NCBI GenBank assembly: GCA_933228675.1
Contig: OW121744.1
Coordinates: 25,364,299-25,428,298 of the forward strand
DNA length: 64,000 bases
From: Stomorhina lunata
Taxonomy: Eukaryota; Arthropoda; Insecta; Diptera; Rhiniidae
Reading direction: 5' to 3'
The notes under the pieces are model-generated. The model ran no database searches. It was not told the DNA's origin and was given only the letters and a program-made list of their open reading frames with translations. Made by a program: the position numbers and the translations under genes. This document shows, piece by piece, positions 24,385 to 38,474 of this stretch. Position 1 is the stretch's first letter; each line of letters begins with the position of its first letter.

Positions 24385-27300
24385 AAAGACTACGATATAA
24401 GATATAGACTAATACATAGACTAAGACATAGACTAAGACATAAACTAAGACATAGACTAAGACATAGACTAAGATATAGACTAAGACATAGACTAAGACA
24501 TAGAAGAAGACATAGACTAAGACATAGACCAAGACATAGACCAAGACATAGACTAAGACATAGACTAAGACATAGACTAAGACATAGACTAAGGCATAGA
24601 CTAAGACATTGACTAAGATATAGACTAAGACATAGACTAAGACATAGACTAAGATATAGACTAAGATATAAAATAAGACATAGACTAAGATATAGAATAA
24701 GACATAGACTAAGACATAGACTAAGACATTGACTAAGATATAGACTTAGACATAGACTAAGACATAGACCAAGACATAGACTAAGACATAGACTAAGACA
24801 TAGACTAAGATATAGACTAAGATATAGACTAAGACATAGACTAAGATATAGACTAAGATATAGACTAAGACATAGACTAAGATATAGACTAAGACATAAA
24901 CTAAGACATAGACTAAGACATTGACTAAGATATAGACTAAGACATAGAATAAGACATTGACTAAGATATAGACTAAGACAAAGACTAAGACATAGACCAA
25001 GACATAGACTAAGACATAGATTAAGACATAGACGAAGATATACACTAAGACATAGACTAAGACATAGACTAAGACATAGACTAAGACATAGACTAAGACA
25101 TAGACTAAGACATAGACTAAGACATAGACTAAGACATAGACTAAGACATAGACTAAGACATAGACTAAGACATAGACTAAGACATAGACTAAGACATAGA
25201 CTAAGACATAGACTAAGACATAGACTAAGACATAGACTAAGACATAGACTAAGACATAGACTAAGACATAGACTAAGACATAGACTAAGACATAGACTAA
25301 GACATAAACTAAGACATAGACTAAGACATAGACTAAGACATAGACTAAGACATAGACTAAGACATAGACTAAGACATAGACTAAGACATAGACTAAGACA
25401 TAGACTAAGACATAGACTAAGACATAGACTAAGACATAGACTAAGACATAGACTAAGACATAGACTAAGACATAGACTAAGACATAGACTAAGACATAGA
25501 CTAAGACATAGAATAAGACATAGACTAAGACATAGACTAAGACATAGACTAAGACATAGACTAAGACATAGACTAAGACATAGACTAAGACTAAGACATA
25601 GACTAAGACTAAGACATAGACTAAGACATAGACTAAGACATAGACTAAGACATAGACTAAGACATAGACTAAGACATAGACTAAGACATAGACTAAGACA
25701 TAGACTAAGACATAGACTAAGACATAGACTAAGACATAGACTAAGACATAGACTAAGACATAGACTAAGACATAGACAAAGACATAGACTAAGACATAGA
25801 ATAAGACATAGACTAAGACATAGACTAAGACATAGCTAAGACATAGACTAAGACATAGACTAAGACATAGACTAAGACATAGACTAAGACATAGACTAAG
25901 ACATAGACTAAGACGTAGACTAAGAGATAGACTAAGACATAGACTAAGACATAGACTAAGACATAGACTAAGACATAGACTAAGACATAGACTAAGACAT
26001 AGACTGAGACATAGACTAAGACATAGACTAAGACATAGACTAAGACATAGACTAAGACATAGACTAAGACATAGACTAAGACATAGACTAAGACATAGAC
26101 TAAGACATAGACTAAGACATAGACTAAGACATAGACTAAGACATAGACTAAGACATAGACTAAGACATAGACTAAGACATAGACTAAGACATAGACTAAG
26201 ACATAGACTAAGACATAGACTAAGACATAGACTAAGACATAGACTAAGACATAGACTAAGACATAGACTAAGACATAGACTAAGACATAGACTAAGACTA
26301 AGACATAGACTAAGACTAAGACATAGACTAAGACATAGACTAAGACATAGACTAAGACATAGACTAAGACATAGACTAAGACATAGACTAAGACATAGAC
26401 TAAGACATAGACTAAGACATAGACTAAGACATAGACTAAGACATAGACTAAGACATAGACTAAGACATAGACTAAGACATAGACTAAGACATAGACTAAG
26501 ACATAGACAAAGACATAGACTAAGACATAGACTAAAACATAGACTAAGACATAGAATAAGACATAGAATAAGACATAGACTAAGACATAGACTAAGACAT
26601 AGCTAAGACATAGACTAAGACATAGACTAAGACATAGACTAAGACATAGACTAAGACATAGACTAAGACGTAGACTAAGAGATAGACTAAGACATAGACT
26701 AAGACATAGACTAAGACATAGACTAAGACATAGACTAAGACATAGACTAAGACATAGACTGAGACATAGACTAAGACATAGACTAAGACATAGACTAAGA
26801 CATAGACTAAGACATAGACTTAGACATAGACTAAGACATAGACTAAGACATAGACTAAGACATAGACTAAGACATAGACTAAGACATAGACTAAGACATA
26901 GACTAAGACATAGACTAAGACATAGACCAAGACATAGACTAAGACATAGACTAAGACATAGACTAAGACATAGACTAAGACATAGACTAAGACATAGACT
27001 AAGACATAGACTAAGACATAGACTAAGACATAGACTAAGACATAGACTAAGACATAGACTAAGACATAGACTAAGACATAGACTAAGACATAGACTAAGA
27101 CATAGACTAAGACATAGACTAAGACATAGACTAAGACATAGACTAAGACATAGACTAAGACATAGACTGAGACATAGACTAAGACATAGAGTAAGACATA
27201 GACTAAGACATAGACTAAGACATAGACTAAGACATAGAGTAAGACATAGACTAAGACATAGATTATGACATAGACTAAGACATAGACTAAGACATAGACT

Positions 27301-27700
27301 AAGATACAGACTAAGACATAGACTAAGACATAGACTAAGACATAGACTAAGACATAGACTAAGACATAGACTAAGACATAGACTAAGACATAGACTAAGA
27401 CATAGACTAAGACATAGACTAAGACATAGACTAAGACATAGACTAAGACATAGACTAAGACATAGACTAAGACATAGACTAAGACATAGACTAAGACATA
27501 GACTAAGACATAGACTAAGACATAGACTAAGACATAGACTAAGACATAGACTAAGACATAGACTAAGACATAGACTAAGACATAGACTAAGACATAGACT
27601 AAGACATAGACTAAGACATAGGCTAAGACATAGACTAAGGCATAGACTAAGGCATAGACTAAGATATGGATTAAACCAAGATATAAACTTAGCCATTAAC
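24385..27700. repeat. 12-bp satellite (GACATAGACTAA)n
   Basis: About 274 tandem copies. The left third is variant-rich (GATATAGACTAA, GACATTGACTAA, GACATAGAATAA); the rest is almost pure. Because 12 bp is four codons, one minus frame reads (SLCL)n and another (LVYV)n without stops, producing a spurious 627-codon frame at 25825-27708. Rare variants are shared between 25570-26010 and 26285-26765, showing an internal block duplication. Confidence 0.97.
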
Positions 27701-28880
27701 TGAGACATAAACTAAGACTTAGGCATTAAAAAAAAAAGCCTTCTTGATATAAGCGAAAGATTTATTAAGGCCGTTTCATATTTCTGGTTTCCCTGATTTA
27801 AAGGATTTTTCATAGAAAACTTAAAATTGAAACATTTTTGTTTGAAGCCAAGAAAACGTTTCGCATAAAAATTTTGTAAAATGTGATAAACTTTATAATT
27901 ATTTATATGTATACAGAAGTAAAAGAAAGATATTTGTACCCTAATCATTCATAATGATGGACACAAAAAATTTAAATTTAATAATATTATTTGGATTCAA
28001 CACACAGTCAGACAAAGGCTTATAAGTTTTTAAATTTCATTATTCCAGCTGCCATGTTCTCCAGCCAATCAACTTGGCAAAGCCAGCCAGATGTGTTCTA
28101 AACTCCTAAATACTTTGGATTAAAAAATAACACATTTTATTATTTAAAAGTTAACAAACAAAAGAATGTCATATCAGTATTTGGTTTTCTACAAAAATGT
28201 CAAGAAATAAACCCTCTGTCACTCAAATGTACAAACACAAAAACATATACAGGCATTTTTAGGCTACAAATACAGAAACAAATTAAGTAAAATAAAAGAT
28301 TTGGCCTAAAGGTTTTTTCTTTGTATGTATTTATATATCTATTGTATCTATGTATGTGTCCCTTTTGCTTCTTGTGAATCATGTTCCATTTTCTTGTTGT
28401 TTGAGATGTGTGTGTGTGTGTGTGTGTAAAAACGTAGAGCAAGATGAGATGATGGCTTCTTTGGCGCCTTAACAAACCCATTGACACCTTTTTTCTGTAT
28501 CTTTAGTCTTGTTTCCTTTCGAAAGTCTTAGATTCAACAATTTTGGCTTTTCTTTGTTTCTCTATTGGGCTTAAGGGGGTGTTAAGTATTTATTTTGTAT
28601 TTCTTTCTTTTATTATTCTGTTTGGTTTGACTTGTTTTGTTTTTCTAAAATTCTATTTTCATAAATTTCATTTTATGTTGTTTAAAGTTGGATTATTGCT
28701 TGTTTTTTCTGCTGAGTCTATAAGCGAATTACTAACTAACTTTCTTTGATACGTTTATGAAGGCTTAAGTTAAATAGTTTAAGGAGAATTAAAATTTAAT
28801 TTTTTAAGAATAAAGAGGAATTATAATTTATAATTATTTATAAAATTTATATGTAGTAAGTCCGTCCGTCTGTACAAGGA
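27701..28880. other. Low-copy DNA with (TG)n
   Basis: Unique-looking flank of the 12-bp array. A short (TG)n run sits at 28407-28427. Small frames at 27712-27948, 28200-28487 and 28543-28749 show no domain and are not supported as genes. Confidence 0.5.
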
Positions 28881-29312
<432 letters not shown>

Positions 29313-30878
29313 TATTTCCTGTGTTTTTGTTCTCTGTGGACTATAACATTATAATTTTGGCTGTTGTTTTCAAGCAAATCCCAAAACTTTCTCCTAGAAA
29401 AACTTAAATTAATAGAAATATTTTCTAATTAATTTGTATGACTAAATTTTAAGAAAATTCTGAAAACAAGTTTACCGTTTTTTTTTTTTTTTTTTTTGAT
29501 TTTTGATTTTTTTAATATCTTTTTATTACTTTTGATAGTTCCTAAAAGCTTATTTTCGGTTTATATCCTTTAAACATTTCAAAGAAGTCTAGAATATTTT
29601 ACGTTTTATTTTTTGTTTTTTTTTTTTTTTTGCTTCCAGACACTTTTGACAGGTTTTCCTTAATTTGAAAGACGTTTCGTTTTCTTTTCTTACTTCTATT
29701 TCGTTTTCTTTTCTTACTTCTATTTATTTTGCCTTTTTCTTATCTTTGTATTTCAATCAAAAGAAAATGGTGGATTTCTTTGAGAATATGCTGGTGCGGA
29801 TGTTGTGTGTGAGTGTATCGGAATATTTTGGTCAATTAACTTTTTTTCTTATACTACCCTACACTAATTGAGGCGAAGTCATAGAAAACTATTAAGGTTT
29901 GTTATTAGGAGATAAATTTAGCTTTATTCGGTGAAAAAGGTAAATTTATTTAATCATGGGCCAAATCGCTGCATTCGATATCACTCAAAATGTAAGATAT
30001 TTCAGAAACATTAGTGTAGCATACTTTTAGGATAATCCCTGAGTATTAAAGAATTTCATTTAAACTAGGTGATGTTTGGTTCAGCTGGAGGCTGTACCAT
30101 AAAAATTATTAGTTATAATGAGCATTTATATAACTTTTACAACGAAACATAATTTCAATGGATTTTCATTTTTGTTGAATACTCTCTATAAAAAATAGTA
30201 TATAACTTTGTTATAAAGGGTGTCATGTACAATGTATTGTATATTATATATAAGAACCTTAAATTATTATAGAACTACAAAATTGTTGTAAAGATGAAGA
30301 AATGCTTTTATCTGTTTCAGTTTTTAACAGCTAATGGCTGTTTAACACGTAAAGAAAAGAAAAAAAAAAGCGGAAAATTGTCATCGACCTTTGCCTTGAT
30401 ATTGTCTAAGCAAATAATACTTAAAGGCATTTTAAATTAAATCTGATATAAATTGAGGGTCACTGTCTGAAATTAGTTCAATAAAACCTTCTAACTTACT
30501 TTTAGCAAATTTAACAGAAAACACAAAAAACTTGTTTTATTACAAAATTATATTTTATATTTTTTCAAAAACCGAATCATCCCATTAGATATAGAACGAA
30601 ATGTAAGATATTTCTGAAACATTTGTGTAGCATACTTTTAGGATAGCCTAAATAATATATAACATATAAATTTCACTACATTGTTATGTATTTTCCAAAA
30701 GTTCCCTGATAGTAGGAGAATTTCATTTAAACTAAATGTTTTAACAAACAAACGGATCTGTTTAGATTTCTAACTTTATACTTCGATGTCGAATGCGACG
30801 ATTTGGCTCTAGATAATAGTAGTAGTAGTATTTCTTCCTTCATCGAAGTGCAAGAAATAAATAAATAAAACCAACTAA
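29313..30878. other. Low-copy DNA with two copies of a dispersed repeat
   Basis: Poly-T tracts at 29480-29497 and 29610-29632. A dispersed repeat is present at 29990-30095 and, fuller, at 30595-30800: GTAAGATATTTC, CATTTGTGTAGCATACTTTT, AGGATA, then AATTTCATTTAAACTA. The 30.6 kb copy continues to CTTCGATGTCGAATGCGACG. A 68-codon frame at 29665-29871 is not supported. Confidence 0.5.
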
Positions 30879-31164
30879 AAAAAATTTGAAATCAGTCGAC
30901 TCACAGCCTTGGCTTCCCATTTTTCGCCTATTTTTCTTTTCAAAGTACAAGTCTCAATTCTAAACAGAATTGGGTAAAATTCAACCCACGTCTTTTAAAG
31001 AATTCATAAAAAAGGTTTACTAATTTTGTTTGAAATTTGTCGACTGCTTGGGGTAGCTGCCTTGGTCCCTCATTTTTTAACCAATTTTTCTTTTCAATAT
31101 GCAAGTCCTAATTCACAACATAATTTTTTGAAATTTAAGACACGCCTATTAATTAATTCAAAAA
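30879..31164. repeat. ~130-bp satellite, two units
   Basis: Units share GAAATCAGTCGACT / GAAATTTGTCGACTGCTT, CCTTGGcttCCCATTTTTCGCC and CTATTTTTCTTTTCAA plus an AAGTCNNAATTC tail. The same family occurs at 35010-35450, 38120-38474 and 39332-39560. Confidence 0.7.
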
Positions 31165-34100
31165 AGGAAATTTTTTGTTATAAACATTTTTCTATAGAAA
31201 ATTTTTTGTTACGAAAATTTTTCTACAAAAAATTGTTTGTTATAAAAATTTTTCTATAAAAAATTTCCTTTAAAAAGTTTTTTTATAGAAATTTTTTCGT
31301 TATAAACATTTTTGTTCAGAAAATTTTTCGTTATAATTTTTTTTTTTTTTCTAAAATTTTTTGTTATAAAATTTTTGTAATAAAAATTTTTCGTTGTGAG
31401 TCGTTTTCTATGAATATTTTTCGTTATAACATTTTTTCTATAAAATTTTTTGTTATAAAAATTTTTCTAGAGAAAAAACTTCGTTATAAAAATTTTTTAT
31501 AGAAAATTTTTCGAAAAAAAAAAAAATTTTCAATAGAAAATTTTTTGTACTTAAAATTTTTTCTATAAAAATTTTTGGCAGTAAAAATGTTTTGTTATAA
31601 ATGTTTTCCTACAGAAAATGATAAAATTATAAAAATTGTTCTAAAATTTTTCTTTTGACAAATTTTCGTTGTTAAAATTTTTCTATTTAAAATTATACAT
31701 TTTATTCTTTATAAAATTTTTTCGAAAAAAAAAAAATTTTCAATAGAAAATTTTTTGTAATAAAAAATTTTCTATAAACAATTTTTGTTAGAAATATTTT
31801 CCTATAGAAAATTTTTCGTTATATAGAATAATTTTCGTTATAAAATTTTTCTTTAGAAAATTTTTCGTTATAAAATTTTTGAAATAAAAATTTTTCCTTG
31901 TGAGTCGTTTTCTATGAATATTTTTCGTTATAAATTTTTTTCTATAAAAATTTTTTTTGATAAAAATTTTTTTAGAGAAAAAATTTCGTTATAAAAACTT
32001 TTTAATAGAAAATTTTTCGAAAAAAAAAAATTTCAATAGAAAATTTTTTGTACTTAAAATTTTTTCTATAAAAATTTTTGGCAGTAAAAATGTTTTGTTA
32101 TAAATGTTTTCCTACAGAAAATGATAAAATTATAAAAATTGTTCTAAAATTTTTCTTTTGACAAATTTTCGTTGTTAAAATTTTTCTATTTAAAATTATA
32201 CATTTTTTTCTTTATAAAATTTTTTCGAAAAAAAAAAAAAATTTTCAATAGAAAATTTTTTGTAATAAAAAATTTTCTATAAACAATTTTTTTATAAATA
32301 TTTGCCTATAGAAAATTTTGTGTTATAAAAATTTTTCTATTATACAATTTTAAATTTATCGTTATACAAATTTTTCTAGAGTTTTTTTGTTATAAAAATT
32401 CTTCAAAAAATTTTTTTATAATGATTTCTTTTTTATAATATTATTTTTTTATAATAATTTTTCTATAGAATAATTTTTGTTATAAAAGTTTTCTTTAGAA
32501 AATTTTTCGTTATAAAATTTTTGAAATAAAAATTTTTCGTTGTAAGTCGTTTTCTATGAATATTTTTCGTTATAAATTTTTTTCTATAAAATTTTTTTTA
32601 TAAAAATTTTTCTAAAGAAAAAATTTCGTTATAAAAATTTATTTATAGAAAATTTTTCGAAAAAAAAATTTTTCAATAGAAAATTTTTTGTACTTAAAAT
32701 TTTTTCTATAAAAATTTTTGGCAGTAAAAATGTTTTGTTATAAATGTTTTCCTACAGAAAATGATAAAATTATAAAAATTGTTCTAAAATTTTTCTTTTG
32801 ACAAATTTTCGTTGTTAAAATTTTTCTATTTAAAATTATACATTTTTCTCTTTATAAAATTTTTTCGAAAAAAAAAAAAAAATTTCAATAGAAAATTTTT
32901 TGTAATAAAAAATTTTCTATAAACAATTTTTGTTATAAATATTTTCCTATAGAAAATTTTGTGTTATAAAAATTTTTCTATAGAAAATTTTTCGTTATAA
33001 AAATTTTTCTAGAGTTTTTTTGTTATAAAAATTCTTCTAAAAATTTTTTTTATAATGATTTCTTTTTAATAATAATATTTTTTTATAATAATTTTTCTAT
33101 AGAATAATTTTCGTTATAATATTTTTCTTTAGAAAATTTTTCGTTATAAAATTTTTGAAATAAAAATTTTTCCTTGTGAGTCGTTTTCTATGAATATTTT
33201 TCGTTATAAATTTTTTTCTATAAAAATTTTTTTTGATAAAATTTTTTTTAGAGAAAAATTTTCGTTATAAAATTTTTTTTATAGAAAATTTGTCGAAAAA
33301 AAAATTTTCAATAGAAAATTTTTTGTACTTAAAATTTTTTCTATAAAAATTTTTGGCAGTAAAAATGTTTTGTTATAAATGTTTCCTACAGAAAATTATA
33401 AAATTATAAAAATTGTTCTAAAATTTTTCTTTAGACAAATTTTCGTTGTTCATATTTTTCTATTTAAAATTATACATTTTTTTCTTTATAAAATTTTTTC
33501 GAAAAAAAAAAAATTTTCAATAGAAAATTTTTTGTAATAAAAAATTTTCTATAAACAATTTTTGTTATAAATATTTTCCTATAGAAAATTTTGTGTTATA
33601 AAAATTTTTCTATAGAAAATTTTTCGTTATAAAAATTTTTGTAAAGTTTCTTTGTTATAAAAATTCTTCTAAAAATTTTTTTTATAATGATTTTTTTTAT
33701 AATAATATTTTTTTATAATAATTTTTCTATAGAATAATTTTCGTTATAATATTTTTCTTTAGAAAATTTTTCGTTATAAAATTTTTGAAATAAAAATTTT
33801 TCCTTGTGAGTCGTTTTCTATGAATATTTTTCGTTATAAATTTTTTTCTATAAAATTTTTTTTGATAAAAATTTTTTTAGAGAAAAATTTTCGTTATAAA
33901 ATTTTTTTTATAGAAAATTTGTCGAAAAAAAAAATTTTTCAATAGAAAATTTTTTGTACTTAAAATTTTTTCTATAAAAATTTTTGGCAGTAAAAATGTT
34001 TTGTTATAAATGTTTTCCCACAGAAAATTATAAAATTATAAAAATTGTTCTAAAATTTTTCTTTAGACAAATTTTCGTTGTTCATATTTTTCTATTTAAA

Positions 34101-35000
34101 ATTATACATTTTTTTCTTTATAAAATTTTTTCGAAAAAAAAAAAATTTCAATAGAAAATTTTTTGTAATAAAAAATTTTCTATAAACAATTTTTGTTATA
34201 AATATTTTCCTATAGAAAATTTTGTGTTATAAAAATTTTTCTATAGAAAATTTTTCGTTATAAAAATTTTTCTAGAGTTTTTTTGTTATAAAAATTCTTC
34301 TAAAATTTTTTTTATAATGATTTCTTTTTTATAATAATTTTTTTTTTATAATAATTTTTCTATAGAAGAATTTTCGTTATAAAATTTTTCTTTAGAAAAT
34401 TTTTCGTTATAAAATTTTTGAAATAAAAATTTTTCGTTGTGAGTCGTTTTCTATGAATATTTTTCGTTATAAATTTTTTTTATAAAAATTTTTTTAGAGG
34501 AAAATTTTCGTTATAAAATTTTTTTATAGAAAATTTTTCGAAAAAAAAAAAATTTCAATAGAAACTTTTTTGTAATAAAAATTTTTCTAAAGTTTTTTTG
34601 TTACAAAAATTGTTCTAAAATTTTTCTTTAGAAAATGTTTCGTTATTAAAATTTTTCTATTTAAAATTATACATTTTTTTCTTTATAAAAATTTTTCGAA
34701 AAAAAAAATTTTTCAATTGAAAATTATTTGTTACAAAAATTTTTCGCAGTAAAAATTTTTTGTTATAAATATTTTTCTATAGAAAATTTTATGTTATGAA
34801 AATTTTACTATAGAAAATTTTTCGTTATAAAAATGTTTCTTAAGTTTTTTTGTTATAAAAATTCTTCAAAAACATTGTTTTTTATAATAATTTTTCTATA
34901 AAACAATTTTCGTTATAAAAGTTTTCTTTAGAAAATTTTTCGTTATAAAAACGTTTCTATTTGAAATTATATATTTTTGTTTATATACATTTTTCGATTT
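31165..35000. repeat. CGTTATAAAA satellite with ~633-bp higher-order repeat
   Basis: Short A/T-tract units (TTTTTCGTTATAAAAATTTT, CTATAGAAAA) are organised into a long unit marked by GTGAGTCGTTTTCTATGAAT. The marker starts at 31396, 31900, 32542 (GTAAGTCG), 33176, 33806 and 34439: one interval of 504 bp, then 642, 634, 630 and 633. Within each long unit the order of variants is conserved, including TTTGGCAGTAAAAATG and TTTAAAATTATACATTTTT. The edges are simpler and more decayed. Confidence 0.9.
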
Positions 35001-35450
35001 GTTAGAGATTTGGCAAGTAATAATTTTGGAATCAGACTACACCTTGGGGTAGCTGTCCTGGACCCCATTTTTCACCTATTTTTCTTTTTGATGAACAAGC
35101 CGGAATTCTAAATAAAATTTTCTGAAATTCGGCACTTGTCTATAAGTTGACCTGCCTTGGACCTCCATTTTTGACTTATTCTTTTTCTTAATGTATTAGA
35201 CGGAATTCTCATTAGAATTTGAAAAAAAAATTGGTACACATCCATTGGTTGACCTAAAAAAGAGCTCATTTTGGCTGAGATCCGTCCACTCCTTGGGGTG
35301 CCTGCTTTGGACCCCCATTTTTCACTTATTTTTCTTCTCAATATAAGCCATAATTCTTAACAGAATGTGATAAAATTTGGAACACATCCATTGGTTGACC
35401 CATAAAAGAGCTCTACAAATTTTGGTTGAAATCTGTTGACTCCTACGGAC
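35001..35450. repeat. ~100-150-bp satellite, about four units
   Basis: Diverged tandem units with CCTTGGGGTAGCTGTCCTGG, ACCCCCATTTTTCAC, TTATTTTTCTTCTCAAT and CATCCATTGGTTGACC. GGACC landmarks fall at about 35060, 35159 and 35309. A 77-codon minus frame here is translated repeat. Confidence 0.7.
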
Positions 35451-35860
35451 CTTATACATAAATTCAATTTGACTAAAAACTTACGCCTAAACGACTGCAA
35501 CACTTTTTGCTTAAATTATGCATATCAATTTATGTGACGTTTTTGAGAAAATTTTGAACTTTGTTCTACGATCGGTAAATTTCGGTGAATTTTTTTCAGT
35601 CAATCTAAAGCAGAGACTTTCATCTTTCACATGGTTATGGTGGGAGCACCAAGCAAAACCGACCCAACTTAGTTTTTCTACAATGAAAAACGAAAACACT
35701 AAATTTTATAGAACTTTTTTGATTTCTTCTTAACTCCTAAACTATATATGAGATTAAGTAATTTTCTACTGGAGACTAAAACCAAGGTTTTGTATCTTAA
35801 TTAAATCGACATCAAAAATAAAGCTGTGAAAATACATCCGATGCATGAGCTACTGAGTTT
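35451..35860. repeat. Segmental repeat S, copy 1
   Basis: About 400 bp shared with 39560-39960: TTACGCCTAAACGACTGCAA, GAAAATTTTGAACTTTG, CTACGATCGGTAAATTT, TTCACATGGTTATGGTGGGA, CTCCTAAACTATATA. The middle GGGAGCACCAAGCAAAACCG segment is the inverse of the GGTGCTCCC tag at 16690 and 18390-18700. Copy 1 has about 18 extra bases (CAGTCAATCTAAAGC...) absent from copy 2. Confidence 0.75.
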
Positions 35861-37025
35861 GATGAAAAATTGTATCACTTTTCGTTTTAGAACATTAAGA
35901 ATATTTCAATACCTTTTTTATAACATATAATATAATTTTTCCATAAAATCTAGACTCTTCTCTATAGAACTGCATCAATCAGATTCTTCAAAAGCGATGT
36001 TGAACTGTATGGCTGCTTTTCTTACAAAAATGTTCTATTGGTGTATTAAGCGTGTTTTCTCCTCCATATGGCAACAATACAAATTCAAGCTAACAAAGCA
36101 AATGAATCTTTCGCTGAAAAAGGCAAAATTGATATTCTTAGGACTTTGAGATCTGTGCTAAATTATCTAATCAGAAGTTGAACGGGCTTACCTATCCTAT
36201 CTCTTTTCCTTAAGTATCTGTGATTTAAAAGTTCCACTATTTTCTTTGGAATAAGAGCCATTTGGGAAAAAATGAAAAAAGTTACAGAATTTTCTTTATA
36301 TCTAGTGATGTTTAAACTTTTTTTTGGAAACATTGTTTTTTGTAGATCAGCTGTTTTCGTGTAACATGTTACTGTCAAACATTTTCCTTGTGAATTTCAT
36401 GAACAAATTTGAATTTTTAGAAAAACTGGCAACCCCAAGTCAAAACATCTAGTTCTTCACAAATTTTTGTTTCTCCTTTTTAGAACCCCTCTTACAACAG
36501 CCCAAGACTGTCTATTGATATTTCTCTAAAAGAATTTTCGATTTGATTACTTTAACCACTAAAAATTTATAGTTTCAAATAAACCCAAAGATTTTATTAA
36601 AAAGCAAATAATTCATCAACTGATTTCTTGTATCCTTTTCCGATTTGTTTGTATACCCGTAGATACTGTGTCCTAGAGTTTGCTTGTGGTTTATAGAAAA
36701 AACGCAGATGTTTATTTATAAAGCTAACAAATGAATTTTTGTTTAAATAAAAGCGGTTGCCAAAAACAAAATCAAATTGGTTATTATATTCAAAAGCTCA
36801 CTTCCTTTTGCAAACACACCTACATTTATTTTATACCCTACATTAATAAGTGTTCAGTATTACATTTATGTTGATGTTTGAACATATAGAAATATTCATT
36901 TGAAACCCACATTAAAGTGTACAGTTCGACACAAAATCGCTACACACTCGATTAAGCAACGTCCGTCAGACTACAGACATTTCAGCCCAACTGTTATGTA
37001 TTGAAAGACTTTCATTAAAGGTGTT
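35861..37025. other. Low-copy DNA
   Basis: No satellite period and no supported gene. A 71-codon minus frame (36163-36378) is short and without a domain. Confidence 0.45.
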
Positions 37026-38080
37026 TATACCCTTCACCAACATAGAAGGAAAGGGTATTATAAGATTGTGCTGATATATGTAACGCATAGAAATATTTGT
37101 CTTAGACCCACCTTTTAGTATACCAATAGGTTTAGAATCACTTTCTAAGTCGATTTAGCGATGTCAGTCCGTCCGTCCGTCCGTCCGCCTTTGCGGCTGG
37201 CTGGACCCTCATGTAAACCATGTAATCGTATTCGATAAACACATTTGTATAGCATACTTTAAGAATAATCAAAATTATTTGAAAGATGCACAGTTTACTG
37301 TATATTTTTTTTAAATTATTTTCCAAAAGATGAACAATAGTAAGAGTTTTAATTGAACTATATGTTTTTAAAAACGAATCAAAATGGATACCAAATTTCA
37401 ATAAACTTTTTGCATCGAAGTAACTTTGAACATCCCTAAAGTATGCTTCACAATATTTGCTTCAAAGTCTGAGTATTCGATAGATAATTTGGCCCCAGGT
37501 CGTATTTCTAAGATAATTTAACGAAATTTATCACAGATTCATTTTCTGATAGTGGAACTATGACTATTGAAATTCATCAAAATCGGTCCATTATTTATGG
37601 TACCTCCTATAGGTTTCACTTCCCGGAATTGATATTTTTGCCACAAACATCAGTATTTTTTCATTAAATTTAAAACAAATACTGCCTATGTAAACCAAAA
37701 TCACTGTACCAAATTTCGTTTGAAATCGGTCCACATTTGACCATAGCTCCCAAACTCTTCTGTCAAAACGCACTAAATTGAACAGAAATCAATAAAACGC
37801 TCGTAAATATGAAGATAATGAGAGTTTTGCATACATAATTTTTGTAAAAACTGTAATCAACTTGCTAAAATTTCGATATAATCGGCCCACATTTGACCCT
37901 AGCTCTTATATAAGTCCAAATGACGGAAACAGTTTAAATATATAAGTATTTTTGTATGATGGCAAAATTTAGCAAATACTTGTCTTTATACAGGAAAAAG
38001 AACACCTGTGACCTTAATGGTGAAGGGTATCGTATGGTCGAGCTTGACCGACTATAGCACTTTTAATTCTTTATAAAGGA
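37026..38080 (-). mobile_element. HINE/DINE-1-like element (complete-looking)
   Basis: On the minus strand it opens with a TCGGTCAAGCTCGACC palindrome inside GTGCTATAG...CATACGATACCCTTCACCA. It ends in a stem-loop TACCCTTTCC...GGTGAAGGGTATA near 37026-37060. A 5' inverted motif, a variable middle and a 3' hairpin are the known layout of DINE-1/HINE non-autonomous helentron derivatives. The middle includes a GGACGGACGGACGGACGGAC run (minus strand; 37169-37190) and the AGCATACTTTAAGAATAA dispersed motif. Short frames inside it are not genes. Confidence 0.55.
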
Positions 38081-38474
38081 TCAATGTTGGAAGGTATTTC
38101 TTCAGACACCGAAGTGCTAATAAATTTAAGTAAATTCAACATACATCTATTAATTAATTCAGAAAAGAGGTCTTCTAATTTTGGTTGAAATTCGTCGACT
38201 CCTTGGAATACCTGCCTTGGACTCCCATTTTTCACCTATTTTCCTTTTCAATGTACAATTCTTGATAAAATTCGGCACCCCCATTATTTACCAATTTTTT
38301 TTTTTTTCAATGTTAACGCCGCAATTCTCATCAAAATTTGAAAAAATTTGCAAAATATTGGTCCTATAAAAAGCTATTCTAATTTCGGTTGAGATCCTTG
38401 ACTTTTTGAGGTACATGATTTGGACTACCATTTTTACTTATTATTCTTCTCAATGTACATATAAGCCCGAATTC
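38081..38474. repeat. ~130-bp satellite, further units
   Basis: Further copies of the CTCCTTGGNNTACCTGCCTTGG / CCCATTTTTCACCTATTTT family. The last unit is cut by the hAT-like MITE at CCGAATTC. Confidence 0.7.

Noticed and set aside
24385..27700. Telomere-type repeat
   Set aside because: GACATAGACTAA is not a known telomere unit and both flanks are interior DNA.
25825..27708. 627-codon open frame on the minus strand
   Set aside because: Pure translation of the 12-bp satellite; it changes repeat phrase at single-base indels and has no unique sequence.
38090..38125. CTGAAGA on the minus strand as a hammerhead core
   Set aside because: No GAAA at a usable distance and no stem II.
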